Counted from the stretch's first letter, positions 48,302-58,096 are shown. The stretch: 64,000 bases of DNA from Micrococcaceae bacterium Sec5.8 (GCA_039636775.1 CP143429.1:2356001-2420000); one strand, 5' to 3'. Translations and numbers: made by a program. The notes: generated from the sequence alone by a model not told the origin.

Positions 48302-49537
48302 ATGGCACGCAAAGTAGTCATTACCGGTCTGGGTGCCACCACGCCCATTGGCGGCGATGTCCCCACGATGTGGAAGAACGCGCTGAAGGGCGTCTCCGGC
48401 GCGCACACGCTCGAAGATGACTGGGTGGCCAAATACGAGTTGCCCGTCCACTTTGCCGCCCGCGCGTCCACTCCCGCCACGGACGTCCTGGCCCGGGTTG
48501 AAGCCAAGCGCATGGACCCGTCCACGCAGTTCGCGGTCGTGGCCTCCCGCGAGGCCTGGGCCGACTCGGGCATTACCGAAATCGACCACGACCGCCTCGC
48601 GGTGGCTTTTGCCACCGGCATCGGCGGCGTCTGGACCCTCCTGGACGCGTGGGACACCCTGCGCGAAAAGGGCCCCCGCAGGGTCCTTCCCATGACCGTG
48701 CCCATGCTGATGCCCAACGGCCCGGCCGCGGCGGTCAGCCTTGATCTGGGCGCCCGGGCCGGCGCCCACACACCCGTCTCCGCCTGTGCGTCCGGCACTG
48801 AAGCCGTCCACATGGGCTTGGACCTGATCCGTTCCGGCAAGGCCGACGTCGTTGTCTGCGGCGGTGCAGAGGCCGCGATCCACCCGATGCCGATTGCCGC
48901 GTTCGCGTCCATGCAGGCGCTGTCCCGCCGCAACGACGATCCCGAACACGCCTCGCGCCCGTACGACCGCGACCGTGACGGCTTCGTGATGGGCGAGGGC
49001 GCCGGCGCCCTGGTTCTGGAAGCCGAGGAGCACGCACTGGCCCGCGGCGCCCGGATTTACGCCGAGCTCGCCGGAACCTCCGTCACTGCCGATGCCTATC
49101 ACATCACCGCCCCGGACCCCCAGGGCCTGGGGGCCACCCGCGCGCTCAAAGCCGCCATGTTCGACGGCCGCATCCAGCCCGAGGACGTGGTGCACGTCAA
49201 CGCGCATGCCACGTCCACGCCGGTCGGCGATAAGCCCGAGTACGCGGCGCTTAAGGCCGCCCTCGGCAAGCATGTGGACGACGTCGCGGTCTCGGCCACA
49301 AAGTCCCAGATGGGCCACCTGCTCGGCGCCTCCGGTGCGGTGGAAGCTGTGCTGACCGTGATGGCCGTCTACGACCGCAAGGCGCCCGTCACGATCAACC
49401 TGGAGAACCAGGATCCGGAGATTCCGCTTGACGTTGTCACCTCCGCCCGCGAGCTGCCCTCCGGGAGCATTGCCGCGCTGAGTAACTCCTTCGGCTTCGG
49501 CGGCCACAACGCCGTGATCGCCGTGCGCAGCATCTAA
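48302..49537 (+). CDS. fabF: beta-ketoacyl-ACP synthase II
   Basis: Elongates acyl-ACP by condensation with malonyl-ACP. Catalytic residues: Cys in VSACASGTEAVHMG, His in NAHATSTPVGD, His in MGHLLGASGAVEAVL. 411 residues from the ATG before ARKVVITGLGATTPIGGD. Ends SNSFGFGGHNAVIAV. Last gene of the fabD-fabH-acpP-fabF block, closed by a strong terminator. Upstream 150 bases after acpP could hold an extra promoter, but none is obvious. Confidence 0.95.
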   Translation: MARKVVITGLGATTPIGGDVPTMWKNALKGVSGAHTLEDDWVAKYELPVHFAARASTPATDVLARVEAKRMDPSTQFAVVASREAWADSGITEIDHDRLAVAFATGIGGVWTLLDAWDTLREKGPRRVLPMTVPMLMPNGPAAAVSLDLGARAGAHTPVSACASGTEAVHMGLDLIRSGKADVVVCGGAEAAIHPMPIAAFASMQALSRRNDDPEHASRPYDRDRDGFVMGEGAGALVLEAEEHALARGARIYAELAGTSVTADAYHITAPDPQGLGATRALKAAMFDGRIQPEDVVHVNAHATSTPVGDKPEYAALKAALGKHVDDVAVSATKSQMGHLLGASGAVEAVLTVMAVYDRKAPVTINLENQDPEIPLDVVTSARELPSGSIAALSNSFGFGGHNAVIAVRSI

Positions 49538-49563
49538 CTCCCGCTGCTGCGGCCTCCGGCAAC

Positions 49564-49616
49564 GACTGATGGCGGCAATGTTCTTCGTGAACATTGCCGC
49601 CATCGGTCATTTTTTT
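49564..49616. terminator. strong intrinsic terminator of the fab block
   Basis: GACTGATGGCGGCAATGTT pairs with AACATTGCCGCCATCGGTC (19 bp, one G-U) around a 7-base loop and is followed by ATTTTTTTG. Confidence 0.9.
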
Positions 49617-49657
49617 GCAGAGCTATGGTGAATGTGTGGTGCTCCTGCGGAAGAGGC

Positions 49658-50161
49658 TCAGCCCACTTGATGGAGCCAGCGCACTGGAGCGCCGTCGGCA
49701 GCGTGCCGGAAGGGCTCCAGTTCCTCGTCCCAGGCTTCGCCGAGGGCCAGTGACAGTTCGTGGTAGACCGCGGAGGGATCCCCGGCGCCGGACTCGTAGG
49801 CGTACCGGATGCGGTCCTCGGAGACCATGATGTTGCCGTGTACGTCCGTGACGGCGTGGAAAATGCCGAGCTCCGGCGTGTGCGACCAGCGTCCGCCATC
49901 GACGCCTTGGCTGGGCTCTTCCGTGACCTCGTAGCGCAGATGGGCCCAGCCCCGGAGGGCGGACGCCAATTGAGCCCCCGTGCCCGGATTCCCGGTCCAC
50001 GACAGCTCGGCCCGGAACATTCCGGGCGCTGCTGGCTGAGCAGTCCACTCAAGGTCGGTCCGCTTGTCCACAACAGATCCTATGGCCCACTCAACGTGGG
50101 GGCACAGGGCAGTTGGGGCCGAGTGAACGAACAACACACCGCGGGTCAGTGCAACAGACAT
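49658..50161 (-). CDS. DUF3145 family protein
   Basis: Actinobacterial conserved protein, 167 residues. Typical segments are TRGVLFVHSAPTALCPHVEW, ALRGWAHLRYEVTEEPSQG, GRWSHTPELGIFHAVTDVHG, NIMVSEDRIRYAYE and the C-terminal EELEPFRHAADGAPVRWLHQ. Function unknown; often located next to the fatty-acid synthase genes, as here. The ATG at 50161 follows GGAGG by 5 bases. Confidence 0.85.
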   Translation of the reverse strand: MSVALTRGVLFVHSAPTALCPHVEWAIGSVVDKRTDLEWTAQPAAPGMFRAELSWTGNPGTGAQLASALRGWAHLRYEVTEEPSQGVDGGRWSHTPELGIFHAVTDVHGNIMVSEDRIRYAYESGAGDPSAVYHELSLALGEAWDEELEPFRHAADGAPVRWLHQVG

Positions 50162-50465
50162 TCCATCCTCCATAGCTGTAGGTACGTCTTCCCCAACGAC
50201 CTCTGCCTGGATGTTTGTCTATTGCGCGGGTTCCCGTCATGCTCTGGGTGGTCCTTGCCAGACTATTAAGTTGCCGCCGGTTCCTGATGGTCAAGCGCTG
50301 ATGGTCAAGTGCATCACGTGGCGCTTGAGAGTTGCCGGGCGTGAGTCCAATTGTGCCGTACCCCACCTCATTACGCCAGCGACCTTCGGCGCGTCCTCCC
50401 GGGCATGCCACGCGGCGTGTCGTATGAAGACACAGTGCGCGTCGGCCCTTCCGCCGTCGCCCGTC
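50162..50465. other. intergenic region between DUF3145 and xerC
   Basis: 304 bases without a supported gene. It contains the 14-bp duplication listed next. Nothing else is recognised. Confidence 0.4.
50284..50311. repeat. tandem 14-bp duplication
   Basis: CTGATGGTCAAGCG followed directly by CTGATGGTCAAGTG, differing at one position. Confidence 0.8.
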
Positions 50466-51392
50466 TCAGGCCCGCGGGTGGGCCTGCTGGTAGCTCTGCC
50501 GGAGCCTCTCAACGGAGACGTGCGTGTAGATCTGGGTCGTGGCCAGGCTGCTGTGACCCAAAATTTCCTGTACGGCGCGGAGGTCGGCTCCGCCGTCGAG
50601 CAGATGCGTGGCGGCGGAGTGCCGAAGGGCGTGCGGACCGGTGGCGGCCGTGTCCCCCAGTGCCTCCAGCAGATCGTGGACCACACTGCGGACCTGCCGC
50701 TGGTCCGCTCGTCTGCCGCGGGCCCCCAGGAAGAGCGCCGCGCCCGAGGTGGCCGTGGCAAGGGCCGGCCGGCCACGGCGGAGCCAGTCGTCGACGGCGA
50801 GCGCCGCCGGCAGGCCGTACGGCACCGTGCGTTCCTTGTTTCCCTTGCCGAGCACCCGGAGTGTTCTCCTGTCGGGATCGAGGTCGTCCACGTCGAGTCC
50901 GGCCAACTCGCCGACCCGGATCCCGGTGGCGTAGAGGAGTTCCACCATGGCCCGGTTCCGCAACGGCAGGGGCCGGCCCCCGGCCGCGGCGGTTTCTGCG
51001 CCTTCGACCAGCCGAAGCACCTGCTGCTGATGCAGCACGCCCGGCAGCGATTTCTCCCGTTTCGGGGCTTTAAGGCGCAAGGCGGGGTCCGCGGCGAGCA
51101 GTTCCTCACGCACGGCCCAGGCGGTAAACGCCCGGGCGGTGGCGGACCGGCGTGCCAGCGTGGCGCGGGACTTGCCTGCCTCGCTCTGCACGCCGAGCCA
51201 GCGCCGTAGAGTGCCGAGTTCCAGCCCAGCGAGATCCTCGACTCCCTCGGAGGCCGCATGCCCGAGGAGGCTGCCGACATCGGAGAGGTAGGCACGCACC
51301 GTGTGGGCGGAACGCCCCCGTTCGGCTTCCAGGTACCGGCCGAAGGCCTGGGCGGCTGCGGCCAGTGCGGCCGGGATCTGCTGTGTGGGCAC
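50466..51392 (-). CDS. xerC: tyrosine recombinase XerC
   Basis: Resolves chromosome dimers at dif together with XerD, in the cytoplasm. N-terminal SAM-like domain: [22 protein letters not shown]. Catalytic residues: Arg in [15 protein letters not shown], Lys in [11 protein letters not shown], HxxR in [14 protein letters not shown], His in LGHSSLATT, and nucleophile Tyr in [12 protein letters not shown]. 308 residues. Core chromosome copy, in the conserved dprA-xerC arrangement; unrelated to the integrase remnant in the island. Confidence 0.93.
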   Translation of the reverse strand: MPTQQIPAALAAAAQAFGRYLEAERGRSAHTVRAYLSDVGSLLGHAASEGVEDLAGLELGTLRRWLGVQSEAGKSRATLARRSATARAFTAWAVREELLAADPALRLKAPKREKSLPGVLHQQQVLRLVEGAETAAAGGRPLPLRNRAMVELLYATGIRVGELAGLDVDDLDPDRRTLRVLGKGNKERTVPYGLPAALAVDDWLRRGRPALATATSGAALFLGARGRRADQRQVRSVVHDLLEALGDTAATGPHALRHSAATHLLDGGADLRAVQEILGHSSLATTQIYTHVSVERLRQSYQQAHPRA

Positions 51393-51448
51393 TCCCCTAC
51401 TCTTGCAGGAAACACCCGGCGATCAAGGAGCCGCACGGCGAGCCGCCA

Positions 51449-52645
51449 TCAGCCCGCAGCGGCGGAGCGCTTCCAGCCGCCGCGGTACGTCTCAGCCAGG
51501 CCCAGCAGCCCCAGCCGGCCCAGCCCGGCACGGACGGAATCGGCGCTGAGGCCAGCGACGACAGTGAGTTTTTCGATGGAACTCGTGGTCCGCAAGGGCA
51601 GGGCGTCCAGCAGGATGAGGTCTTCCAGCGTCAGCCCGTCCTGCACGGCTGCCGGGCCGTTCCTGAGCTCGGGCAACGATTCGCCACTGGGGCCGGAGAG
51701 CTCCGCAATCTCCCCCGCGTCGGTGACGCAGACAGCGCCGCCTTCCCGGAGCAACCGATGACAGCCCGCAGAATTTGCGCTGTGCACTGACCCCGGCACG
51801 GCACCGACAGCCCTGCCCAGGGTTTCTGCATGGTGTGCCGTGTTCAACGCGCCCGATCTCCACCGGGCCTCCACCACGACGGTGACGGAAGCCAGCGCGG
51901 CGATCAACCTGTTGCGCTGCAGGAATCTGTAGCGCGTGGGCGCGGAGCCCGGCGGGACCTCGGCCACCACCGCGCCCTGGTTCGCAACGGCACGCAGGAG
52001 GTCCTCGTTGCCGGCCGGGTAGAAGCGGTCCACTCCCCCGGCCATGACAGCAATGGTGGGCATGCCGGCGCCAGCGCCCGATCCACCGGCGAGGGCTGCG
52101 CGGTGGGCGTGGGCGTCAATACCGTAGGCGCCGCCGGAGATGATTGTGAACTCCCGTTGGACCAGTGCATAGGCAAGATCGCCCGTGACCGCGGCGCCAT
52201 AGGCGGTGCTGTCCCGGGAACCCACCAACGCAATGGACCGGGCGGCCCGGGGAAACTCCTGCTCGCTGCCTCGCCACCAGAGGCACAGCGGTTCCTGTAA
52301 TCCCAGGTCGGCCAGTTGGCTGGGCCACAGCCCGTCGGAGGGAATGATCAAGCGTCCCCCGAGCCGCTGCATGGTTGCGAGGTCCCGGGCCGGAGCCAGG
52401 TCCGGTACTCTCGGCGCCCAGCGCTTCCGGGCCGTTCCCAAACCTGTCCAGCCGCTGCCCGAACCGTTCTCGTCCAGCAGCTGGAACATCTCGCGCTCCA
52501 CCTCGGGCCCGGCCGTCAGCTGGCCGGTGGCGATCCTGAGCGCATCCTCCGCCCCGGCAACCCGCACGAGCGCGAGTCCGGCGGCGTCCTGCGGTTCGAA
52601 CAGCCGGGATAGCGCAGCCCGGGCGGTACGTTCTGTCTCAGCCAT
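51449..52645 (-). CDS. dprA: DNA processing protein DprA
   Basis: Loads RecA on incoming single-stranded DNA during transformation. Rossmann-like core: IALVGSRDSTAYGAAVTGDL, FTIISGGAYGIDAHAHRAAL, PTIAVMAGGVDRFYPAGN, and FLQRNRLIAALASVTVVVEA. The C-terminal winged domain is LRTTSSIEKLTVVAGLSADSV. 398 residues; the N-terminal domain of about 90 is helical. The ATG at 52645 follows AAAGGAC by 6 bases. In the conserved yraN-comM-dprA-xerC arrangement. Confidence 0.93.
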   Translation of the reverse strand: MAETERTARAALSRLFEPQDAAGLALVRVAGAEDALRIATGQLTAGPEVEREMFQLLDENGSGSGWTGLGTARKRWAPRVPDLAPARDLATMQRLGGRLIIPSDGLWPSQLADLGLQEPLCLWWRGSEQEFPRAARSIALVGSRDSTAYGAAVTGDLAYALVQREFTIISGGAYGIDAHAHRAALAGGSGAGAGMPTIAVMAGGVDRFYPAGNEDLLRAVANQGAVVAEVPPGSAPTRYRFLQRNRLIAALASVTVVVEARWRSGALNTAHHAETLGRAVGAVPGSVHSANSAGCHRLLREGGAVCVTDAGEIAELSGPSGESLPELRNGPAAVQDGLTLEDLILLDALPLRTTSSIEKLTVVAGLSADSVRAGLGRLGLLGLAETYRGGWKRSAAAG

Positions 52646-52716
52646 GGTTTGTCCTTTCACGAGCTGGCGTGGGGTTCTGCTGCCGCACTCTGCGGCGGCG
52701 GGAGGCAAAATGAGGG

Positions 52717-54264
52717 CTAAGCGGCGGCATCGGCCTGCCGGAGGCTGAGGGCCAGTCCGATGTCGTCCGCTGCCGGAGCGTCACGCTGTCCCAAGTCCGC
52801 GAGGGTCCAGGCGAGACGCAGCACCCGGTCATAGCCGCGGGCCGTCAGAGACCCGCGCTCCATGGCACGGTCAAGAATCCGGGTTGTCCGGGCAGGGAGC
52901 CGCAAGACACCCCGCAGGACGCGGCCTGGCACCTGGGCGTTGGTCTCCATGCCGTAGGGCAGCAGCCGTCCGCCTTGGCGCTCCCGTGCGGCGCGCACCC
53001 GGGCCGCGATGGAGGCGGTGTCCTCCTCGGCCTCTGGCTTGCCGAAGTCAGCCAGTGATACCCGCTCAACCTGCAGCTGGATGTCCACCCTGTCCAGCAG
53101 CGGGCCGGACAGGCGGGCCAGGTACCGCCGCCGCATCGTGGGAGTGCATATGCAGTCGACACCCTTGCCTGTGGCTTTGCCGCAGGGGCAGGGATTTGCA
53201 GCGAGCACCAGCTGAAAGCGGGCCGGGTACGCTGCCGTTCCAGCGGACCGGTGCAGCACCAGCTCGCCGCTCTCCAGCGGCTGCCGGAGCGCGTCCAGGA
53301 CCCTGCGCTCATACTCCGGTGCCTCATCAAGGAACAGCACCCCGCGGTGGGCACGGGATGCCGCACCGGGCCGCGGCAGCCCGGAGCCACCGCCGATGAT
53401 GGACGCTGATGTGGCCGTGTGATGCGGGTTCTCGTATGGGGGCCTGCGCACGAGTTGGAGGGAAGCTGAGGTCAGCGAGCAGAGCGAATGGATAGCGGTG
53501 ACCTCCATGGCCTCCGCGTCGCCGAGGTCCGGGAGGAGTCCGGGAAGCCGTTCAGCCAGCATCGTTTTTCCCGCGCCGGGAGGGCCGGTCAACAGCAGAT
53601 GGTGTGCGCCGGCGGCGGCGACCTCCAGCGCCCGTCTTGCCTCCCCCTGCCCGGAGACGTCGCGCATATCCAGTGCTGGGGAGGGCGTCGGTCCTGGTTG
53701 AGCTCCGGCGCCGTCATGTTCGGGTTCGGGCTCGAAATCAAGAGCCAGATCCTGCGGATCGGCGCCGAAGTCGAAGGCCAGGCGGGCCAGCGTGGCATAA
53801 CCCTGCACGCGGGCGCCGGGAACGAGGGCTGCCTCGGCGGCATTCGCTTGCGCTACGACGACGTCGGTGTAACCGGCCCGGACCGCCGCCATGACGGCCG
53901 GAAGAACACCCCGGACGGGCCGCAGCCTGCCGTCAAGTCCCAGTTCGGCGATGAACACCGTCCGTCCGGTGGAACGGACATCGTTGGAAGCCAGGAGAGC
54001 GGCCATGGCGATGGCCAGGTCGAAGCCGGAACCACGTTTGGGCAGCGACGCGGGGATGAGGTTCGCCGTGATCTTGCGGCGGCTCAAAGGGATCCCGGAA
54101 TTCTGCGCAGCCGACCGGATCCGCTCCTTGGCCTCGTTGAGCGAAGCGTCCGGCAGGCCCAGGATGATGAACGCCGGGAGGGTCTGGCCGATGTCGGCCT
54201 CCACCTCGACGATGTAGCCGTTCAGCCCCACGAGCGCCACCGAGTAGGTCCGGCCGAGCGCCAC
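52717..54264 (-). CDS. comM: Mg chelatase-related AAA+ protein (YifB/ComM)
   Basis: ComM is a hexameric helicase that promotes branch migration in natural transformation. N-terminal Lon-like domain (GRTYSVALVGLNGYIVEVEADI, LPDASLNEAKERIRSA). AAA+ domain: LTGPPGAGKTMLAERLPGLL (Walker A), RGVLFLDEAPEYERRVLDAL (Walker B), RPPYENPHHTATSASIIGGG, and LAANPCPCGKATGKGVDCIC with four Cys. C-terminal ARTTRILDRAMERGSLTARGYDR. 515 residues, normal. GTG start immediately after the yraN stop, so the two genes are coupled. Confidence 0.94.
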   Translation of the reverse strand: MALGRTYSVALVGLNGYIVEVEADIGQTLPAFIILGLPDASLNEAKERIRSAAQNSGIPLSRRKITANLIPASLPKRGSGFDLAIAMAALLASNDVRSTGRTVFIAELGLDGRLRPVRGVLPAVMAAVRAGYTDVVVAQANAAEAALVPGARVQGYATLARLAFDFGADPQDLALDFEPEPEHDGAGAQPGPTPSPALDMRDVSGQGEARRALEVAAAGAHHLLLTGPPGAGKTMLAERLPGLLPDLGDAEAMEVTAIHSLCSLTSASLQLVRRPPYENPHHTATSASIIGGGSGLPRPGAASRAHRGVLFLDEAPEYERRVLDALRQPLESGELVLHRSAGTAAYPARFQLVLAANPCPCGKATGKGVDCICTPTMRRRYLARLSGPLLDRVDIQLQVERVSLADFGKPEAEEDTASIAARVRAARERQGGRLLPYGMETNAQVPGRVLRGVLRLPARTTRILDRAMERGSLTARGYDRVLRLAWTLADLGQRDAPAADDIGLALSLRQADAAA

Positions 54265-54621
54265 CTATGCCACCCCTTTGAGGTGTTCAACGGCAGGTTC
54301 GCCGCTGCCGTCGTCGAGCACCGCCACGACGTCCACCCGGCGCGGCGGCTGCAACAGTCCATGGTGGCGGCACCAGGCCGCGGCCAGGCGGTGCAGCCGC
54401 GCCAGTTTGTCCGCGCCCACGGCCTCAAACGGGTGGCCATACGCGAGGGACGTGCGTGTCTTCACTTCGGCGAAGACCAGAGTGCCGCCGTCGACGGCGA
54501 CAATGTCGATCTCGCCCTCGGGACACCGCCAGTTGCGGTCCAGGATCCGCATCCCCTGAGCCTGGAGGTAGCCGGAGGCGAGTTCCTCGCCGCGACGGCC
54601 CAGCACGTCCTTTGCTCTCAT
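54265..54621 (-). CDS. yraN: YraN family (UPF0102) nuclease-fold protein
   Basis: Restriction-endonuclease-like fold: GRRGEELASGYLQAQGMRIL, RCPEGEIDIVAVDGGTLVFAEVKTRTS contains the Glu, Asp, Glu and Lys of the PD-(D/E)xK site. 118 residues. Biological role unclear. Its TAG abuts the GTG of comM. GGAG precedes the ATG. Confidence 0.88.
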   Translation of the reverse strand: MRAKDVLGRRGEELASGYLQAQGMRILDRNWRCPEGEIDIVAVDGGTLVFAEVKTRTSLAYGHPFEAVGADKLARLHRLAAAWCRHHGLLQPPRRVDVVAVLDDGSGEPAVEHLKGVA

Positions 54622-54770
54622 GACTCCAGCGTGCGGGCAGCACGGCGGGCAACCCAGAGCGTCAGGGCCCTATGTGGATAGCCGGAGCTTATTCCGTGGT
54701 GGGGAGGAGAAGTGGGCGCGCGTCCACGGCCCGGGCCCGGCTACAGCCGGGCCACCGATGAACGGACGGG

Positions 54771-55097
54771 TCAGTTGCCCAGGTCGCCGACCTTGGGCAG
54801 GGCCAGTTCCTCGTTGCGCGGAAGTTCCTCGACGTTGACGTCTTTGAACGTGATCACGCGGACGCTTTTGACGAAGCGGGCGGAGCGGTAAACGTCCCAG
54901 ACCCAGGCGTCCTGCAGAGTCAGATCGAAGTAGACCTCGCCGTCGGCGCTCCGGGCCTGCAGGTCAACGTGGTTGGCCAGATAGAAACGCCGTTCGGTCT
55001 CGACCACGTAGGTGAACAGTCCGACAACGTCGCGGTACTCGCGGTAGAGCTGCAGCTCCATGTCGGTCTCATAGTTTTCAAGGTCCTCGGCACTCAT
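54771..55097 (-). CDS. DUF2469 family protein
   Basis: Actinobacterial conserved protein of 108 residues beginning MSAEDLENYETDMELQLYRE, followed by RDVVGLFTYVVETERRFYL and the core VWDVYRSARFVKSVRVITFKDVNVEEL. DUF2469 typically sits between rnhB and yraN, as here. Function unknown. The ATG at 55097 opens the conserved sequence; the longer frame starts with a poorly conserved leader. Confidence 0.88.
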   Translation of the reverse strand: MSAEDLENYETDMELQLYREYRDVVGLFTYVVETERRFYLANHVDLQARSADGEVYFDLTLQDAWVWDVYRSARFVKSVRVITFKDVNVEELPRNEELALPKVGDLGN

Positions 55098-55196
55098 GGT
55101 TCCATCTTGCACCATCCTGCGCGGGCTGCGCGCCACGGTCCCGGCGCGCTGGACCCCGGCGCCGGAAATCTGGGCGCGGCCGCCAGGGAGGGAGCG

Positions 55197-55868
55197 TCAG
55201 TCGCTGAGCAGCTGCCAGCTCACGCGGTGGTAGGGCGTGGGACCGGCGGCGCGGAGTGCGTCCTTGTGGATCGCGGTGCCATAGCCTTTGTTCACGTCCC
55301 AGCCGAAGGCGGGGTGCTCGGTGTGCAGGCCGCGCATGATTCCGTCGCGTTCCACCTTCGCCAGGATGGAGGCGGCGGCAACGCTCAGGCACTGCATGTC
55401 CGCCTTGACCAGGGTGTGCACGGGCGCGTCGCAGCCCGGCTCAGAGGGGCCGTCGTCGAACAGGGACGGCTGGGACTGCGGCGACAACCAGTTGTGGCTG
55501 CCGTCCAGCAGCACAACGTCGGGGGTCACGCCGGCGGCGAGGATGGCAAGCCAGGCCCGCGTGCCGGCGAGCCGGAGTGCGGCGACGATGCCGACGTCGT
55601 CAATCTCCTTGGCCGTTGCGTGCCCGACGGCGGATGCCACGCTCCAGCTCCGCACCACCGGAACCAGGCGTTCGCGGTCCGCAACCTTGAGCAGCTTGCT
55701 GTCCCGGACGTCGGCGAGCAGTGTCTGCTGCTGAAGATCCACTACCGCGATGCCCACGCTGACGGGTCCGGCGAGGGCGCCGCGGCCTACCTCGTCGACG
55801 CCGGCCACCAGGCGGGCGCCGGAGGTTCGGAAGCGGCGCTCGTAGTCGAGGGTGGGGGCTTCGGACAT
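55197..55868 (-). CDS. rnhB: ribonuclease HII
   Basis: Cuts RNA in RNA-DNA hybrids, including single ribonucleotides in [23 protein letters not shown] has the Asp-Glu pair; the later Asp ligands are in LLDGSHNW and [23 protein letters not shown]-terminal [18 protein letters not shown] and HRVSWQLL complete the family features. 223 residues. In the lepB-rnhB-DUF2469 order. Confidence 0.94.
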   Translation of the reverse strand: MSEAPTLDYERRFRTSGARLVAGVDEVGRGALAGPVSVGIAVVDLQQQTLLADVRDSKLLKVADRERLVPVVRSWSVASAVGHATAKEIDDVGIVAALRLAGTRAWLAILAAGVTPDVVLLDGSHNWLSPQSQPSLFDDGPSEPGCDAPVHTLVKADMQCLSVAAASILAKVERDGIMRGLHTEHPAFGWDVNKGYGTAIHKDALRAAGPTPYHRVSWQLLSD

Positions 55869-55879
55869 GGGTTCAGCCG

Positions 55880-56938
55880 CTACTTTCCGGCCGGTGCGGG
55901 CACCCCGCGGAAGACATCGGGATAGTTGTCCAAGGCGCCGAGGCGGTTGAAGGGCCAGGCGATGACGGCGGCCCGGCCTTCGATGTCGGCGGTGTCGACG
56001 AAGCCGCCGTTGGTGTCCTCGTGGGCACGCGAGTCGGCGGAGTGGTTCCGGTTATCGCCCATCACCCAGACCTTGCCGTCGGGGACGACGACGTCGAAGT
56101 CGCGGATCTGGGGCACCTCGGCGGGATTGATGTACGTCTCCTCCAACGGCGCGCCGTTGACCATGATCCGGCCGCCGGCGTCACAGCAGACCACGTGGTC
56201 GCCCGGCAGCCCGATCACGCGCTTCACGAGATGCTGCTCGGAGTTGTCCGGCAGCAGACCAATGAACGTCAGGCCATCCTGCACCCAGGTAAAGGGACCG
56301 GCCGGCTTCGACACCGCGGGAGCCAACCAGCCCTGGGTGTCCCGGAAGACAACGACGTCGCCGCGCTCCAGGGCAAACGGTTCGGGGACCAGGAGGTTCA
56401 CAAAAATGCGGTCATTCACGTCCAGCGTGCTGACCATGGATTCGGAGGGGATGTAGAAGGCCCGGAAGAGGAAGGTCTTGATGAGGAAGGACAGCACGAT
56501 GGCGACGAGCACCACGGTTGCCACCTCCTTCACCCAGAGGAACAGCGGGCTGTGGCGCTCCTGGGCTTCCGCCCGGCGTGCGTTCTTCGACGAGTTCCCT
56601 GCGTGGGCCGGTCCGCCCGCGCCGGGACTGTCGGACGCCGGGCTGTCGGGCGCGGGGCTGTCGGGCGCCGGGCTGCCGGACACGGACTCGGGCGGGGACG
56701 CCGGGGCCGTCGGAGACGCGAGAGACGCCGGGGCCGTCGGAGACGCCGCTTCCGCAGAGTGCGGCAGCTGGGACGTCTGGGTGGCGCGGGCATCCGGAGC
56801 ACCGGCACCGGGGGTCGAGCCGGGATCCGTACGGACACCGGTCTCCGAGGAGCGCTCCGCGCCGGGGATTGCTGCGGAGGTCACCCGGGGCTGGTCCTGC
56901 CCCCTCGGATCGGGATTCCGGGGTCCGGTCTCGGGCAT
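55880..56938 (-). CDS. lepB: signal peptidase I, with long Pro/Ala/Ser N-terminal segment
   Basis: Removes signal peptides on the outer face of the membrane. Residues 1-125 are low-complexity (repeats of SPTAPASL and [11 protein letters not shown] types), likely cytoplasmic and disordered. One transmembrane helix ([21 protein letters not shown]) follows. Catalytic domain: [19 protein letters not shown] (Ser), [28 protein letters not shown] (Lys in VKRVIG) and [18 protein letters not shown]. Second of two tandem lepB genes; its ATG abuts the stop of the upstream paralogue, so translation is coupled. DNA repeats of 15 and 27 bases underlie the N-terminal segment. Confidence 0.94.
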   Translation of the reverse strand: MPETGPRNPDPRGQDQPRVTSAAIPGAERSSETGVRTDPGSTPGAGAPDARATQTSQLPHSAEAASPTAPASLASPTAPASPPESVSGSPAPDSPAPDSPASDSPGAGGPAHAGNSSKNARRAEAQERHSPLFLWVKEVATVVLVAIVLSFLIKTFLFRAFYIPSESMVSTLDVNDRIFVNLLVPEPFALERGDVVVFRDTQGWLAPAVSKPAGPFTWVQDGLTFIGLLPDNSEQHLVKRVIGLPGDHVVCCDAGGRIMVNGAPLEETYINPAEVPQIRDFDVVVPDGKVWVMGDNRNHSADSRAHEDTNGGFVDTADIEGRAAVIAWPFNRLGALDNYPDVFRGVPAPAGK

Positions 56939-57634
56939 CTACTGTCCGTTCTTCTCTGTTGTTGGAGTGGCCACTGTTGGAGCGGCCTCGGCGGGCCGTG
57001 CTACTGCTGCAAATCTATCAAGCGGCCAGATGATCTGGACGGGTCTGCCGACCACCCGTTCCTGCGGCACCATGCCTCCGCCGGGGGCCCCCAGCAGACT
57101 TCGGGAATCGGCGGAGAGAGAGCGGTGGTCCCCCATCAGCCACAGACGGTCAGGGGGAACGCTGACGCTGAATTTCAGTTCGCTGGGGGCGTCGCCTGCA
57201 TAAAGATAGGGTTCCGCAACTTGCTGACCGTTTACTGTGAGGTGGCCGCCGGTGTCACAGCAGACCACCTGGTCACCGGGGAGCCCGATGACGCGTTTGA
57301 TGTACGTGCTGTCGGCGCCGGAGAGACCCACCCAGTGTCCGACGCCGGCCAGAAAGTCCAGCAAGGGGCCGTTGCCGCTGTTCAGCGGTGCGAAAGAGCC
57401 ACGGCCGTCGAAGACGACGATGTCGCCGCGCCCGAGCGGGTCGGCGCGGAAATCCGTGCGGGACACGAGGATTCTGTCCCCCTCGCGGAAGAGCGGCTCC
57501 ATCGAGGCGGACGGGATGTAGTACACATCGATCCACAGGGACCGGACCAACCCGCTGATGACCACGGCAAGGACCAAGGCAAGCAAAACAAAACGCCAGC
57601 CGAGTTTCCTGGGCTGGCGTTTTGTTTGTTCCAT
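56939..57634 (-). CDS. lepB: signal peptidase I, shorter paralogue
   Basis: 231 residues. A single N-terminal transmembrane helix (RFVLLALVLAVVISGLVRSL) and the catalytic domain: YIPSASMEPLFREGDRILV (Ser), [30 protein letters not shown] (Lys) and WLMGDHRSLSADSRSLL. CCD-x-G-G and GDH differ from the paralogue's CCDAGG and GDN. Follows rplS by 102 bases. The first 16 codons overlap a terminator-like hairpin (57586-57627), so expression may be attenuated. Confidence 0.94.
   Translation of the reverse strand: MEQTKRQPRKLGWRFVLLALVLAVVISGLVRSLWIDVYYIPSASMEPLFREGDRILVSRTDFRADPLGRGDIVVFDGRGSFAPLNSGNGPLLDFLAGVGHWVGLSGADSTYIKRVIGLPGDQVVCCDTGGHLTVNGQQVAEPYLYAGDAPSELKFSVSVPPDRLWLMGDHRSLSADSRSLLGAPGGGMVPQERVVGRPVQIIWPLDRFAAVARPAEAAPTVATPTTEKNGQ
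57586..57627 (-). terminator. terminator-like hairpin within the start of the lepB coding region
   Basis: AAACAAAACGCCAGCC and GGCTGGCGTTTTGTTT form a perfect 16-bp stem around a 10-base loop, with U-rich sequence on both arms. It covers codons 3 to 16 of lepB and lies about 110 bases after the rplS stop, so it may terminate rplS transcripts inside the next gene. Confidence 0.6.
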
Positions 57635-57736
57635 GATCCGTATCCTCTAACGCTTTTCGAACGTGAACAGCGCTGTTGCGGATGTTCCGGCGCTGGCCGG
57701 ATACGGTCCGTGGACCCGCAGGGAAGTCCGAAGGAC

Positions 57737-58096
57737 TTATTTGCCGGTCAGGAAGTCGCGCTTTTCCTTGATCTTTGCGGCCTTGCCGCGCAGGTTGCGC
57801 ATGTAGTACAGCTTGGCGCGGCGCACGTCACCCTTGGAGACGAGCTCGATCTTGTCGATGATCGGGGAGTGCACCGGGAAGGTACGCTCCACGCCGACGC
57901 CGAAAGAGACCTTGCGGATGGTGAAGGTTTCGCGCAGGCCATCGCCGTGGCGGCCCAGGACGAAGCCCTGGAAGACCTGGACGCGGGAGTTCTTGCCTTC
58001 GATGATGTTCACGTGAACCTTGAGGGTGTCACCGGCGCGGAACGTCGGAACATCGGTGCGCAGCGAGGCTGCATCTACGGAATCGAGAATATGCAT
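57737..58096 (-). CDS. rplS: 50S ribosomal protein L19
   Basis: Large-subunit protein at the 30S-50S interface. [75 protein letters not shown] and [22 protein letters not shown] are the L19 landmarks. 119 residues from the ATG at 58096, which follows AGGAGT by 6 bases. A 231-base gap after trmD probably holds its own promoter. Confidence 0.96.
   Translation of the reverse strand: MHILDSVDAASLRTDVPTFRAGDTLKVHVNIIEGKNSRVQVFQGFVLGRHGDGLRETFTIRKVSFGVGVERTFPVHSPIIDKIELVSKGDVRRAKLYYMRNLRGKAAKIKEKRDFLTGK

Noticed and set aside
46439..49603. 1054-residue open frame antisense to the fab block
   Set aside because: It runs opposite to fabD, fabH, acpP and fabF, which have clear catalytic motifs. Long antisense frames are expected at this GC content and it has no family motif.
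50466..51392. xerC as the integrase of the rnpB island
   Set aside because: It sits 26 kb away in the conserved comM-dprA-xerC context, so it is the chromosome dimer resolution recombinase.
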